From assembly GCA_003427395.1 (NCBI GenBank), contig BFEA01000025.1:2970663-2991868 (forward strand): a stretch of DNA of 21,206 bases, read 5' to 3'. Within the stretch, counting starts at the first letter, position 1. Every line of letters begins with the position of its first letter. This stretch comes from Chara braunii. Its lineage: Eukaryota > Streptophyta > Charophyceae > Charales > Characeae. The translations under genes and the position numbers were made by a program. The notes beneath the pieces were generated by a model. That model was given only the letters and a program-made list of their open reading frames with translations. It had not been told where the DNA came from and ran no database searches. Below, in pieces: positions 9,586 through 15,698 of the stretch.

Positions 9586-9840
9586 ACAAAACTGGACCCA
9601 CATTTTCTAGTTTATAATACAGCTAATACTTTATGATTAGTTTATAACTTTATATGTTTTTGTTTAAATGACTCATGCACCTGAGAAAAAAAGTTGCCCT
9701 TTTTTTTTTTTTTAATTTGCATCCGTAATGCAGGATGCGCGAGACTCTGTATGTGGAACTTTCTATCATATAGGAAAGTTGTTGCCCCTTGCCCTCTTTT
9801 CCACTTGTCTGCATGCTAAGACCATGGAGTCGACAGTGAG
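9586..9840. other. AT-rich spacer
   Basis: AT-rich sequence contains a T run at 9700-9713. It separates the integrase remnant from the repeat cluster. No gene is seen. Confidence 0.5.
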
Positions 9841-9868
9841 GTTAAACCATCAGTACCTCGCCCAGCTA
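9841..9868 (-). repeat. TTAAACC motif copy 1 (minus)
   Basis: The sequence beginning GTTAAACCATCAGTACCTCG matches the reverse complement of 11342-11370 over ~28 bp with one gap and one mismatch. It is the first of six copies in the cluster and forms a candidate inverted-end pair with the 11342 copy. Confidence 0.75.
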
Positions 9869-9961
9869 TGCAGTCCGATCATCGGGCGACCAGTATGCCG
9901 AGCCTGCCGAACCTAGAGGTACCAGTCGTAGGACGGGTCGAACTTGGAGGAACCAGTACCC

Positions 9962-10320
9962 AAAAAAAAAAAAAAAAACGCAACCACGCTAGGGACCTGA
10001 ATACAGCTAAATACATTACGGGAAGACCTAGTGTGAGCATGCCCTCAATGAGTGTGCCTCAGCCCCGTGGCCTTGCTGGCAGATTGTAAAACGCAAAAGA
10101 AGACAGAGAAAAAAGAAATGTCCCGTTATCGTCAGATTCTATAAAGTAAAAGAAGACTAAAAGAAAAGAAACATGGCTTTGGGCCTGATATGGGTTACAT
10201 ACATTCTTTGATGTCTCAGTATGGGTTTGCCCTCAACGAGGGCATCTGCACATATCACGGGAAGCGCCCTGCCTTGCTGGCAGGGAAACAAAAAGAGAAG
10301 GACAAGCCAAAAAAAACGGA
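9962..10320 (+). repeat. Two diverged ~190-bp tandem units with A-rich ends
   Basis: Unit a (about 9962-10118) and unit b (about 10147-10320) share landmarks in the same order. These are an A-rich start, GGGNCCTGATA-like sequence, ATACATT, TGCCCTCAAYGAG, and an exact GCCTTGCTGGCAG (10070-10082 and 10271-10283), then an A-rich purine stretch with AAAAGAAGAC-like words. Unit b retains two perfect hairpins that are decayed in unit a: GCCCTC-AAC-GAGGGC (10229-10243) and CCCTGCC-TTGCT-GGCAGGG (10267-10285). This suits a short non-coding retroposon or satellite-like unit. The minus-strand frame 10547-10233 across it is spurious. Confidence 0.6.
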
Positions 10321-10446
10321 AGCAAACACATTCTGAATCTCACCATTATAGCAGTGAGATACGGACTCATCGGACTGGAAACAAACATAGTGGGCACGGT
10401 CTCTACAGGTACCTTCCCCGACATCACAGAGAACTGAAAAGTAGAT

Positions 10447-10480
10447 CTTTTTTTGTTCTTTTTTTTTTTCGCGTTTTTCA
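10447..10480 (-). repeat. T-rich tract
   Basis: Two T runs separated by GTTC form an A-rich tract on the minus strand, immediately next to the GC-rich hairpin region at 10504-10545. It is another A-tract/GC-rich junction like those at 8542 and 11145. Confidence 0.7.
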
Positions 10481-10503
10481 CAGGACTGTGTCGGCAACTG
10501 GCC

Positions 10504-10527
10504 GGTTGGACCGCCGGTGGTCCAACC
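10504..10527. repeat. Perfect 9-bp hairpin
   Basis: GGTTGGACC (10504-10512) pairs with GGTCCAACC (10519-10527) around a 6-nt GCCGGT loop. It is followed at once by the CCGGTTGGGCCC motif shared with positions 23 and 128. It is probably part of a GC-rich repeat family. Confidence 0.75.
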
Positions 10528-10654
10528 AGAATTCCGGTTGGGCCCAAAAGTGGGTCAATTTTTCTAATTTTGTTTTTTTGAAAACATGGTTGGACTGCGC
10601 TCGCCGAGATCTCCCCGAATCCGAAAGAAAACTTTGAACAGAGAAGTTGCGTTT

Positions 10655-10721
10655 GGGGGGTTGGGGGGTTGGGGGGGGGTGTATTTCAGGGGTTGGGGGT
10701 TGGGGGTTGGGGGTTGGGGGG
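10655..10721 (+). repeat. G-quadruplex-prone TTGGGGG array
   Basis: Eight G runs (lengths 6, 6, 9, 4, 5, 5, 5, 6) are mostly separated by TT. The second block is a regular 7-bp GGGGGTT array. Four or more runs of at least three G with short loops is the established sequence rule for G-quadruplex formation. The unit resembles TTGGGG-type telomere repeats but is irregular, internal, and not the plant TTTAGGG. Confidence 0.9.
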
Positions 10722-10813
10722 TTTATGGTGAGGGTGTTAGTGGTGGGGTTTCAGCAAGCATGGGCTTCAGCAGACATTAGCAACAATGTACCTGGCTTTC
10801 TGCAAACATTAAC

Positions 10814-10935
10814 CTTCCGCCCAAAAACTTTGAAAAGGGGGCTGGGAGTGTTAGTGGCAGGGTAGGGACGGTACTTCCCACCCAAAAACTTTGAAAAGGG
10901 GGGTGGGGGTGTTAGTGTTAGGGGGTGCTTGTCAC
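10814..10935 (+). repeat. 61-bp tandem duplication, G-rich
   Basis: CCCAAAAACTTTGAAAAGGG occurs at 10820 and 10881. The following GTGTTAGTG is also duplicated (10847 and 10909), and a partial copy of that end lies at 10732. The unit is about 61 bp, G-rich, with no coding potential. It adjoins the G-quadruplex block and may share its origin. Confidence 0.8.
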
Positions 10936-10936
10936 T

Positions 10937-11148
10937 GCTGTCAGGTAGGGTGATGGTCCTGAGTGCTGGTCACACTGAGGTAGGATAGTAGGGATAGGGG
11001 GTGCGCTGGGAGCATTAATGTGGGGAAAGGTAGGGAAGGTGGCCTGTCCTGTCAGGACAACCACCGGCTGCTGCTGCCAGCGATCACCGTGGGTCTAGTC
11101 CTTGGCCTCTACAACACCCTGGGCTTAAAAAGAAGAAAAAAAAAAGAT
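10937..11148 (+). repeat. A-tailed dispersed repeat R, copy 1
   Basis: This shares ordered blocks with 11963-12199: GCTGTC, GGGTGATGRTCCTG, AGGTAGGA, AGTAGGGAT, GTGCTGGG, and near the end CTCTACAACA followed by CCTGG and an A-rich tail (11127-11145). The copy is about 210 bp. Its size, A-rich 3' end and lack of coding suggest a SINE-like retroposon, but no pol III box is visible in this copy. A direct duplication of a larger segment is an alternative. Confidence 0.6.
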
Positions 11149-11341
11149 GCGCTACGGCCAACCAGGGGGGAACCGGCCTGGTCGACCGGCCCGTAGGACC
11201 AGTCCAGTTCCAGTTGGGGAAGGGCCTCCCGGTCCTACCGGGTTTACAGCACTGTTTTTTCACTGATTTTCGCTGTGACCAGTCTTTCAATGCAACGACC
11301 CCCGTCCGACGCGGCACGTTAACGGCCGCGTCGGAAACAGT

Positions 11342-11370
11342 TAGCTGGGCGAGGTACTGGTGGTTTTAAC
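11342..11370 (+). repeat. TTAAACC motif copy 2 (plus)
   Basis: TAGCTGGGCGAGGTACTGGT and following bases are the reverse complement of copy 1 at 9841-9868. A T12 run follows at 11373. Confidence 0.75.
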
Positions 11371-11518
11371 TTCTTTTTTTTTTTTAACACTGATTGTCTA
11401 CGCTGTCCGGGTTGCCTTTGTCATCGTTTTCCACAACCTTGTGACTCCTCTTGTGGGAGCGCACCACTGCTTGGGCATAGCAGGACTTCCCATAATCTAA
11501 CATCGCCTCGTGCTTTCT
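11371..11518. other. Short spacer
   Basis: This is the T run and unremarkable sequence between motif copies 2 and 3; no feature is seen. Confidence 0.4.
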
Positions 11519-11549
11519 GTTAAACCACCAGTACATGCCCCCAGCCAAC
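11519..11549 (-). repeat. TTAAACC motif copy 3 (minus)
   Basis: GTTAAACCACCAGTACATGC starts this copy. The upstream 17-mer TGCTTTCTGTTAAACCA (11511-11527) is identical to 12630-12646 at copy 5, so the repeat extends beyond the motif. Confidence 0.72.
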
Positions 11550-11660
11550 TTCAGAATCACGATCGAGTTCCTCCTAAAATATCAGAGACTCCCGTGAGCA
11601 ACCGGACCAAAATGGCTGGCTGCATGGAGTATACTGTCAGATTAGAACAGCCCAGAGTGG

Positions 11661-11830
11661 CTCCAGTTGATGATAAAGGTTGGGGGAGCGGATGGTAGCC
11701 GTAAAACCTGCTGAGGGCTGAAACTGGAGTTACGCTGGGGGATGCTAATAGAATGCCTAGACATCCAGTTTATGATAGAGGTATGGGGAGCAGATGGTGG
11801 CCGTAAGCCTACTGAGGACGGAAACTGGAG
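11661..11830. repeat. ~102-bp tandem pair, each with inverted ends
   Basis: Unit 1 (11661-11729) begins CTCCAGTT and ends AACTGGAG. Unit 2 (about 11764-11830) begins TCCAGTTT and ends AAACTGGA. Between the ends both share GGATGGTAGCCGTAA-like and CTGAGG sequence. The offset is 101-102 bp. On the minus strand one frame (11920-11642) is open across both and shows a repeated peptide (LPSAPPTFIINW and PPSAPHTSIINW). No known family is recognised. Confidence 0.7.
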
Positions 11831-11962
11831 ATGCTCTAGGTTTGAATAAGCTCCGCAAGAATTCAAAGAATAACCAGAGGGATCTGATAATGATAAGGCT
11901 AGGATCTCTCTAGAAAACAAGGGAGGGAGGTGAGAACCTGCTTAGCCTTGATGCCTATAACC

Positions 11963-12199
11963 GCTGTCCGGTCAAAAGATCACTGGAATGGGTGATGATC
12001 CTGGGTATAATCAGGTAGGACCTTGGGAGTAGGGATGTGCTGGGGATCGTGATGACGAGTAAGGGTGGGAGGGTGTCCCAGAGGGACCAGTTAGGCAATA
12101 CATCGAGATGATCAAATGGTCAGGTGCTGGCAGGCCTGTCATATGCCTAGTAACCAGACTCTACAACAACCTGGACTCCAAAAAAAAAAAAGAAAAAAA
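11963..12199 (+). repeat. A-tailed dispersed repeat R, copy 2
   Basis: This is the counterpart of 10937-11148, with the same block order ending in CTCTACAACAACCTGGACT (12159-12177) and a long A-rich tail (12180-12236). The G-interrupted tail suggests age. The minus frames 12525-12139 across the tail are low-complexity artefacts. Confidence 0.6.
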
Positions 12200-12236
12200 A
12201 AGGGGAGAAAAAGGGGGAAAAAAGGGAAAAAAAAAA
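12180..12236 (+). repeat. A-rich tract
   Basis: About 57 bases of A with short G interruptions form the apparent 3' tail of repeat R copy 2. They also form the left edge of the tRNA-like unit that follows. Confidence 0.9.
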
Positions 12237-12302
12237 AGGGCTGGCGGCACCAGGCAAACAAAGCACTAGCATTTTGGCAAAGCTTGGTGCGCAGGAGGAA
12301 TT

Positions 12303-12322
12303 GGCCTCGTACAAAAGAGGCC
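12303..12322 (+). repeat. Hairpin A: GGCCTC - 8 nt - GAGGCC
   Basis: A perfect 6-bp stem carries loop GTACAAAA. It is first of three related stem-loops (also 12539 and 12737), all with 8-nt loops ending in AAAA and all followed within ~40 bp by a GTAGTGG/ATACTGG-type sequence. Confidence 0.75.
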
Positions 12323-12351
12323 TGTGGAAAGGCTGGGCGATACTGGACCAC

Positions 12352-12425
12352 GGTGTCATGGCTATAGTGGTTAAGAGTCTTGGCTGTTGTGGCCAAGGGC
12401 ACCGGTTTGAATCCGTGCATGCACA
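12352..12425 (+). other. tRNA-derived region with pol III A and B boxes
   Basis: TGGCTATAGTGG (12359-12370) fits the tRNA A box and is followed by TTAAG typical of D-loops. GGTTTGAATCC (12404-12414) fits the B box with one change. The start-to-start spacing is 45 bp, as in a tRNA without a long variable arm. Between them a perfect 6-bp stem CTTGGC/GCCAAG encloses a 7-nt loop (12385-12391), like an anticodon arm. The loop lacks U33, the T stem has a bulge or mismatches, and the 3' side of the acceptor stem does not pair with GGTGTCA. This is therefore a tRNA-derived SINE head rather than a tRNA gene. Confidence 0.65.
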
Positions 12426-12538
12426 GATGAGGTCTGAGGCCCCTAGTTATGATTAGTAAACCAAAAAGGCTGGTGGCACCAGCCAAAAGGGGGAAAAAAG
12501 AAATATGTGCTGGCATTTCGGCCATGCCTGGGGAGTCT

Positions 12539-12556
12539 GCCTCAACGAAAAGAGGC
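12539..12556 (+). repeat. Hairpin B: GCCTC - 8 nt - GAGGC
   Basis: Loop AACGAAAA. The context (GGCTGGTGGCACCAG at 12469-12483 upstream) repeats that of hairpin A (GGCTGGCGGCACCAG at 12239-12253). This indicates that 12239-12322 and 12469-12556 are copies of one unit. Confidence 0.75.
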
Positions 12557-12579
12557 TTGGCGGTAGTGGTGGTTTAAAG
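12551..12579 (+). repeat. TTAAACC motif copy 4 (plus)
   Basis: AGAGGCTTGGCGGTAGTGGT then GGTTTAAAG. It overlaps the 3' arm of hairpin B and pairs as an inverted end with copy 3 at 11519. Confidence 0.65.
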
Positions 12580-12637
12580 AAGAGGGTTGCAGAACACACA
12601 CCTTTGTGATTATGTCAAGACTCAAAAGATGCTTTCT

Positions 12638-12664
12638 GTTAAACCATCACTACATTTCAGGCTG
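12638..12664 (-). repeat. TTAAACC motif copy 5 (minus)
   Basis: GTTAAACCATCACTACATTT starts this copy. It is preceded by the 17-mer shared with copy 3. Confidence 0.68.
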
Positions 12665-12736
12665 GAAGGCAAAGTCGTAAATATAACCTATACTGCACTC
12701 TTTGGAGGCCGGCAGCAGTCGGGCACTTCTACTCCA

Positions 12737-12776
12737 CCTCGGCAAAAAGAGGCTTGAAGGTAGTGGTGTTTTAAGG
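12737..12776 (+). repeat. Hairpin C and TTAAACC motif copy 6 (plus)
   Basis: CCTC-GGCAAAAA-GAGG (12737-12752) is the third 8-nt-loop hairpin. The adjoining GAGGCTTGAAGGTAGTGGTG (12749-12768) plus TTTTAAGG is the sixth motif copy. With copy 5 it bounds a ~140-bp segment with imperfect inverted ends. Confidence 0.65.
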
Positions 12777-12958
12777 ACAAGGATTTCATAGGATAAACTC
12801 TGCTGCGTATATATGAGAAAAAGAAGAAGAGAAGGCATTGAGAGAGTCTACCTGTGTCTGCTGCACTCTGCTGCCACCTCCTTCCTCCAAACATAACGCA
12901 CCCTGATAATGAATGTATATAAGCTATATTTCCAGTCAGGTACAGATAAAATAAGGGG
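12777..12958. other. Spacer before the candidate LTR
   Basis: No gene is seen. The plus-strand frame 12909-13166 and the minus frame 13327-12848 overlap each other. Neither has a recognisable domain. Confidence 0.4.
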
Positions 12959-13950
12959 TGTTACGGTAGGGAAGAGTGCTGTAACGCGTGTGCCAAAATT
13001 GAGCCGCTGGGCTCTGGTTGTGCCCTCAGACAAGCACGAACGGGCAGGCCCTGAAAAAGGGGTCCAACAGGCCCTAGGAAGAGGCCTAGGCCAACAGTTG
13101 ACCGAAATGTCAACAGTCAACTCGTGGACCCAGGCCCAGATCCGAGAAGTCAAAGTCAACACATAAGATTTCCTGGCCGTCGATCTGGAATGATCTAACA
13201 GTGGTCTGCAGGTTCCGGAAGATTCAGGCCTCAAGGAGTCCAGACCGAAATTGGGACAAACTACGTCTAAGCCGTCGGCAATCAGACAGTCCGGGGCCTC
13301 ACACAGACAGAAGCTGACCCTGGACAACGCAAGTCAACACTATATACAGTGGACTTCACCACTGCTAAAACATTCAGACTTGCGAGTTGCTTGCAGCTTT
13401 GATGCTGCACGTGAGACTTGAGAGGAGGACGCTGGCGCCAGGCTGTGTCATAAATGCCAGCCAGACGCTGTAGTAGGAGAGGAGAGAGAGGGAAGGCAGC
13501 CATTGCTGCGACCATAGACAATGGCTAAGTAGTGAGGAGAGAGAGAGAGAATGTGGGCGAGATGTGATGTCGTGTGTACGTACTCGGTCTCACCTGATGT
13601 GATGCTGCTGCTCATTCTTCTCGCTGCTGAAGGATCACTCATCTGCGAGGGGCTGTGTTTACACCATGCACGTGTCATACTGTGTACAGATTGCTGACGT
13701 GGCAGAGGTGGGGAAGCCTGGAGGAGAAGAGGGACTTGATTGCTACGATATTCTTCTCCTTCCATCTGTCTTTTCCTCCCCCTCTCTGTTCTAGTCTGGA
13801 TACTCTTGACTTGGAGACTTCACACGTGGTTATGAAGAATCACGTAGTTCAATGACTTCAAATTGTTGGACCAGCCGGAATGGTTATCTCGACATTGCAC
13901 GACATTGCTATCTGACGACATGATTGTTTGACGATACTCGGCTCATTACA
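12959..13950 (+). repeat. Candidate 5' LTR
   Basis: The right end is placed at CA (13949-13950), three bases before the primer-like site. The left end is placed at TGTTACGG (12959), giving TGT...ACA ends and ~992 bp. The interval contains a pyrimidine-rich stretch (13750-13792), as often found in LTR leaders, and a TGACGTGGCA box at 13695. The left boundary is a guess. The matching 3' LTR, which would prove it, is not in the window. Confidence 0.35.
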
Positions 13951-13953
13951 ATT

Positions 13954-13965
13954 TGGTATCGGAGC
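13954..13965 (+). promoter_or_regulatory. Candidate primer-binding site (tRNA-iMet type)
   Basis: TGGTATCGGAGC differs at one position from the established plant retroelement primer site TGGTATCAGAGC, which is complementary to the 3' end of initiator Met tRNA. It follows CA and a 3-nt ATT spacer, the expected geometry after a 5' LTR. A 12-mer with one mismatch could occur by chance in a window this size at roughly one in ten, so this is supportive, not decisive. Confidence 0.5.
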
Positions 13966-14006
13966 GAACTCACCTCATCTTGCCGACTTGCTGCTCGATA
14001 GAGTGC

Positions 14007-14332
14007 TGACGTGGCACCTGTAGAGTGGTTCTAACCATATGCTCATGTCCACGCAGCACTCGCTGGCTGGTTCCCGGAAGGGAATAAATCGCCATGAAGT
14101 CTCTCTCTGGAAAGGGTGAGGACATGGCAAAGGCAGAGTGGTTTTCACCATATGCCTGTGCTGACGTGGCACTCGCTGGTTGGTTCCCATGAGGGAATAA
14201 ATCGCCAGTATTGCCGCATTAATTGAAGAAGCGCTGAAGAGGACAACAGAACAAGTGCTGACGTGGCATATTGACTGGCGATAGTACTGCCGACGTGGCA
14301 TATTGACTGGCTACAGCATTGCCCACGTGGCA
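14007..14332 (+). promoter_or_regulatory. ACGTGGCA box array, 32-bp period
   Basis: TGACGTGGCA occurs at 14007-14016, 14162-14171 and 14259-14268. Variants CGACGTGGCA (14291-14300) and CCACGTGGCA (14323-14332) follow. The last three ACGTGGCA cores are exactly 32 bp apart, in units sharing CATATTGACTGGC. Weaker copies lie at 14466 (TGACGTGAG) and 14540 (TGACGTGGAT), and one lies in the candidate LTR (13695). ACGT cores followed by GGC are the established plant bZIP recognition class (G-box/ABRE/TGA-type). A regulatory role is inference; a minisatellite that happens to contain the core is the alternative. Confidence 0.6.
14022..14207 (+). repeat. 73-bp direct repeat in the leader
   Basis: 14022-14094 and 14135-14207 are two 73-bp copies (offset 113). 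They share AGAGTGGTT, ACCATATGC, CACTCGCTGG, TGGTTCCC and GGGAATAAATCGCCA. The second copy contains a clean TGACGTGGCA where the first has the altered CCACGCAGCA, so the box was lost or gained after duplication. Confidence 0.85.
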
Positions 14333-15157
14333 TACTGGCAAGAGGATTGTCCGACCGGCAGAAGCATTGCTGATGTATCATCAGGGAGAGAGAACCGCTG
14401 TGGTTGTCAAGAACAGGCTGACGAGGAACCCGAGGAATAGTGGGATGAGGTGTCCCATTGACCGCTGACGTGAGACTATATGTCTTGGCCTTTGATTGGC
14501 ACTGATCTGGACTTACCTCATTGATGTATTGATTGATGCTGACGTGGATTTACCTGTGCCGTTTTCTGATGTTGTTTGGCCTGTTGAAAGGATTCACGCT
14601 GCAGACACCCCAATCCCGGTCCTAGAGTCCCGAAGAGTCCCAGTCCCAGGCTGTCCCAGTAGGATAGGCCGTAGGGTCTGTAGTCCAAAGCATCGTAGGT
14701 TGGAAGGTGTCGATACCAAAAAGTCTTAGGTCAGTAGAAGTCAATCCGGTACCCGACAAGAAAAGTCCAGAAGAGTCCAGTCCAGGCCGACAGTTCCAAG
14801 TGCAATTTTTTGCAGCATGTCCCAGGAAAGCCCGGAAGGTACCGGACCAACAAAATGTTTGCAGCAGACAGGCCGCAGCCGACCGGTACCGGTCTGAAGC
14901 AGGCCAAGCCGAGCCAAGTGAAGGAAGCCAAGATCTATATTTAGCTGCTACAGTGCAGCGGCTCATTACTTGTTCAATTGTGAGATGCGGAAGCGCTGGT
15001 GCTGCTTGTGCGAGGCAACTTGGACGCTGCCCGCCTGAAGAAGAAGAGGGCGCTTGGGCGTTACTCCATAGCTAGGCTAGGGGTAAAGCAGGAGGACGGC
15101 GGCCATAGCCGCCAAGGTGTACGCTACCTGAGTGGGTGTATCCAGGGTGACAATCTA

Positions 15158-15158
<1 letters not shown>
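14333..15158. other. Leader, AGTCC-rich and palindromic stretch
   Basis: There is no convincing gene. GTCCCAG/AGTCCAG words recur between 14625 and 14790. GGTACC appears in three related contexts (14750, 14839, 14886). A perfect 14-bp palindrome GACCGGTACCGGTC lies at 14881-14894. The frames 14707-15075 (plus) and 14966-14622 (minus) overlap and show no domain. Confidence 0.45.
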
Positions 15159-15202
<44 letters not shown>

Positions 15203-15288
15203 AGAGAGAGAAGCAAGGCAAGAGAGAGAGAGGGGAGAGAAGCCATAGCCGCCACTTGGTTGGGATCCGTTGTGTGTGTGTGTGTGTG
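15102..15288. repeat. (GA)n and (GT)n tracts between 13-bp direct repeats
   Basis: GCCATAGCCGCCA occurs at 15102-15114 and 15242-15254. Between them lies a (GA)n tract (15160-15199) with trailing GA-rich sequence to 15240. A (GT)9-type tract follows at 15270-15288. These are typical unstable microsatellites, and the frames across them are artefacts. Confidence 0.9.
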
Positions 15289-15698
15289 GCAGAGCTGCTG
15301 GAGACAAACATTCTTGTATATTGATAATAATATTGGAGCCGACATCTTCAAGTGCTGATTGTATCTCGATTTGGCTTCTCACGTGTGAACTCTCCTGTGA
15401 TGTCATTGATGTATGCGAGGTTGAACTTGATGAGTACTTGGCTCATTTCACTGTGGACTGACTGTTGATAATTCTTGATCGAACGGCCGAAGGAATCCAC
15501 ACACATTCGTAGTTAGCATCACGAGCAGCAAAGCACTTTGAAAAAGAAATACAAATAATAAAAATAAAAATAATACTAGATTAAGACATTGATATTCTAT
15601 TTTGACAGGATTTATTTATTTTCTTTTTCTTGTTCTGCATTTCTGACGAGACCGTGGAACAGATAATTGCATAGTCTGATTGTGCGATAACTCCAAGG
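15289..15698. other. Leader, AT-rich segment before gag
   Basis: There is no gene. An A/T-rich stretch (15539-15635) precedes the gag frame. No TATA, splice or other site can be defended from sequence alone. Confidence 0.4.

Noticed and set aside
10691-10721. True telomere repeat
   Set aside because: Irregular G-run lengths, only about 60 bp, internal position and not TTTAGGG. Treated as a G-rich simple repeat.
12352-12425. Functional tRNA gene
   Set aside because: Acceptor stem does not pair, T stem is imperfect and the anticodon loop lacks U33. Kept only as a tRNA-derived fragment.
12139-12525. 128-codon minus-strand frame
   Set aside because: Its Phe-rich part is simply the A-rich tail of repeat R read backwards.
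12848-13327. 159-codon minus-strand frame and the 85-codon plus-strand frame opposite it
   Set aside because: They overlap antisense, lie across the candidate LTR start and neither shows a recognisable domain.
13533-13551. Short (GA)n run
   Set aside because: Too short to be notable as a separate feature.
14259-14332. 32-bp-spaced repeats suggestive of a CRISPR array
   Set aside because: Conserved core is only ~8-20 bp, the interval between cores is itself repeated rather than unique, there are no cas genes, and the context is a eukaryotic retroelement.
15427-15454. Sequence resembling the candidate LTR end at 13929-13955
   Set aside because: Similarity is about 22 of 27 with indels, and no primer-like site follows. 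Probably chance.
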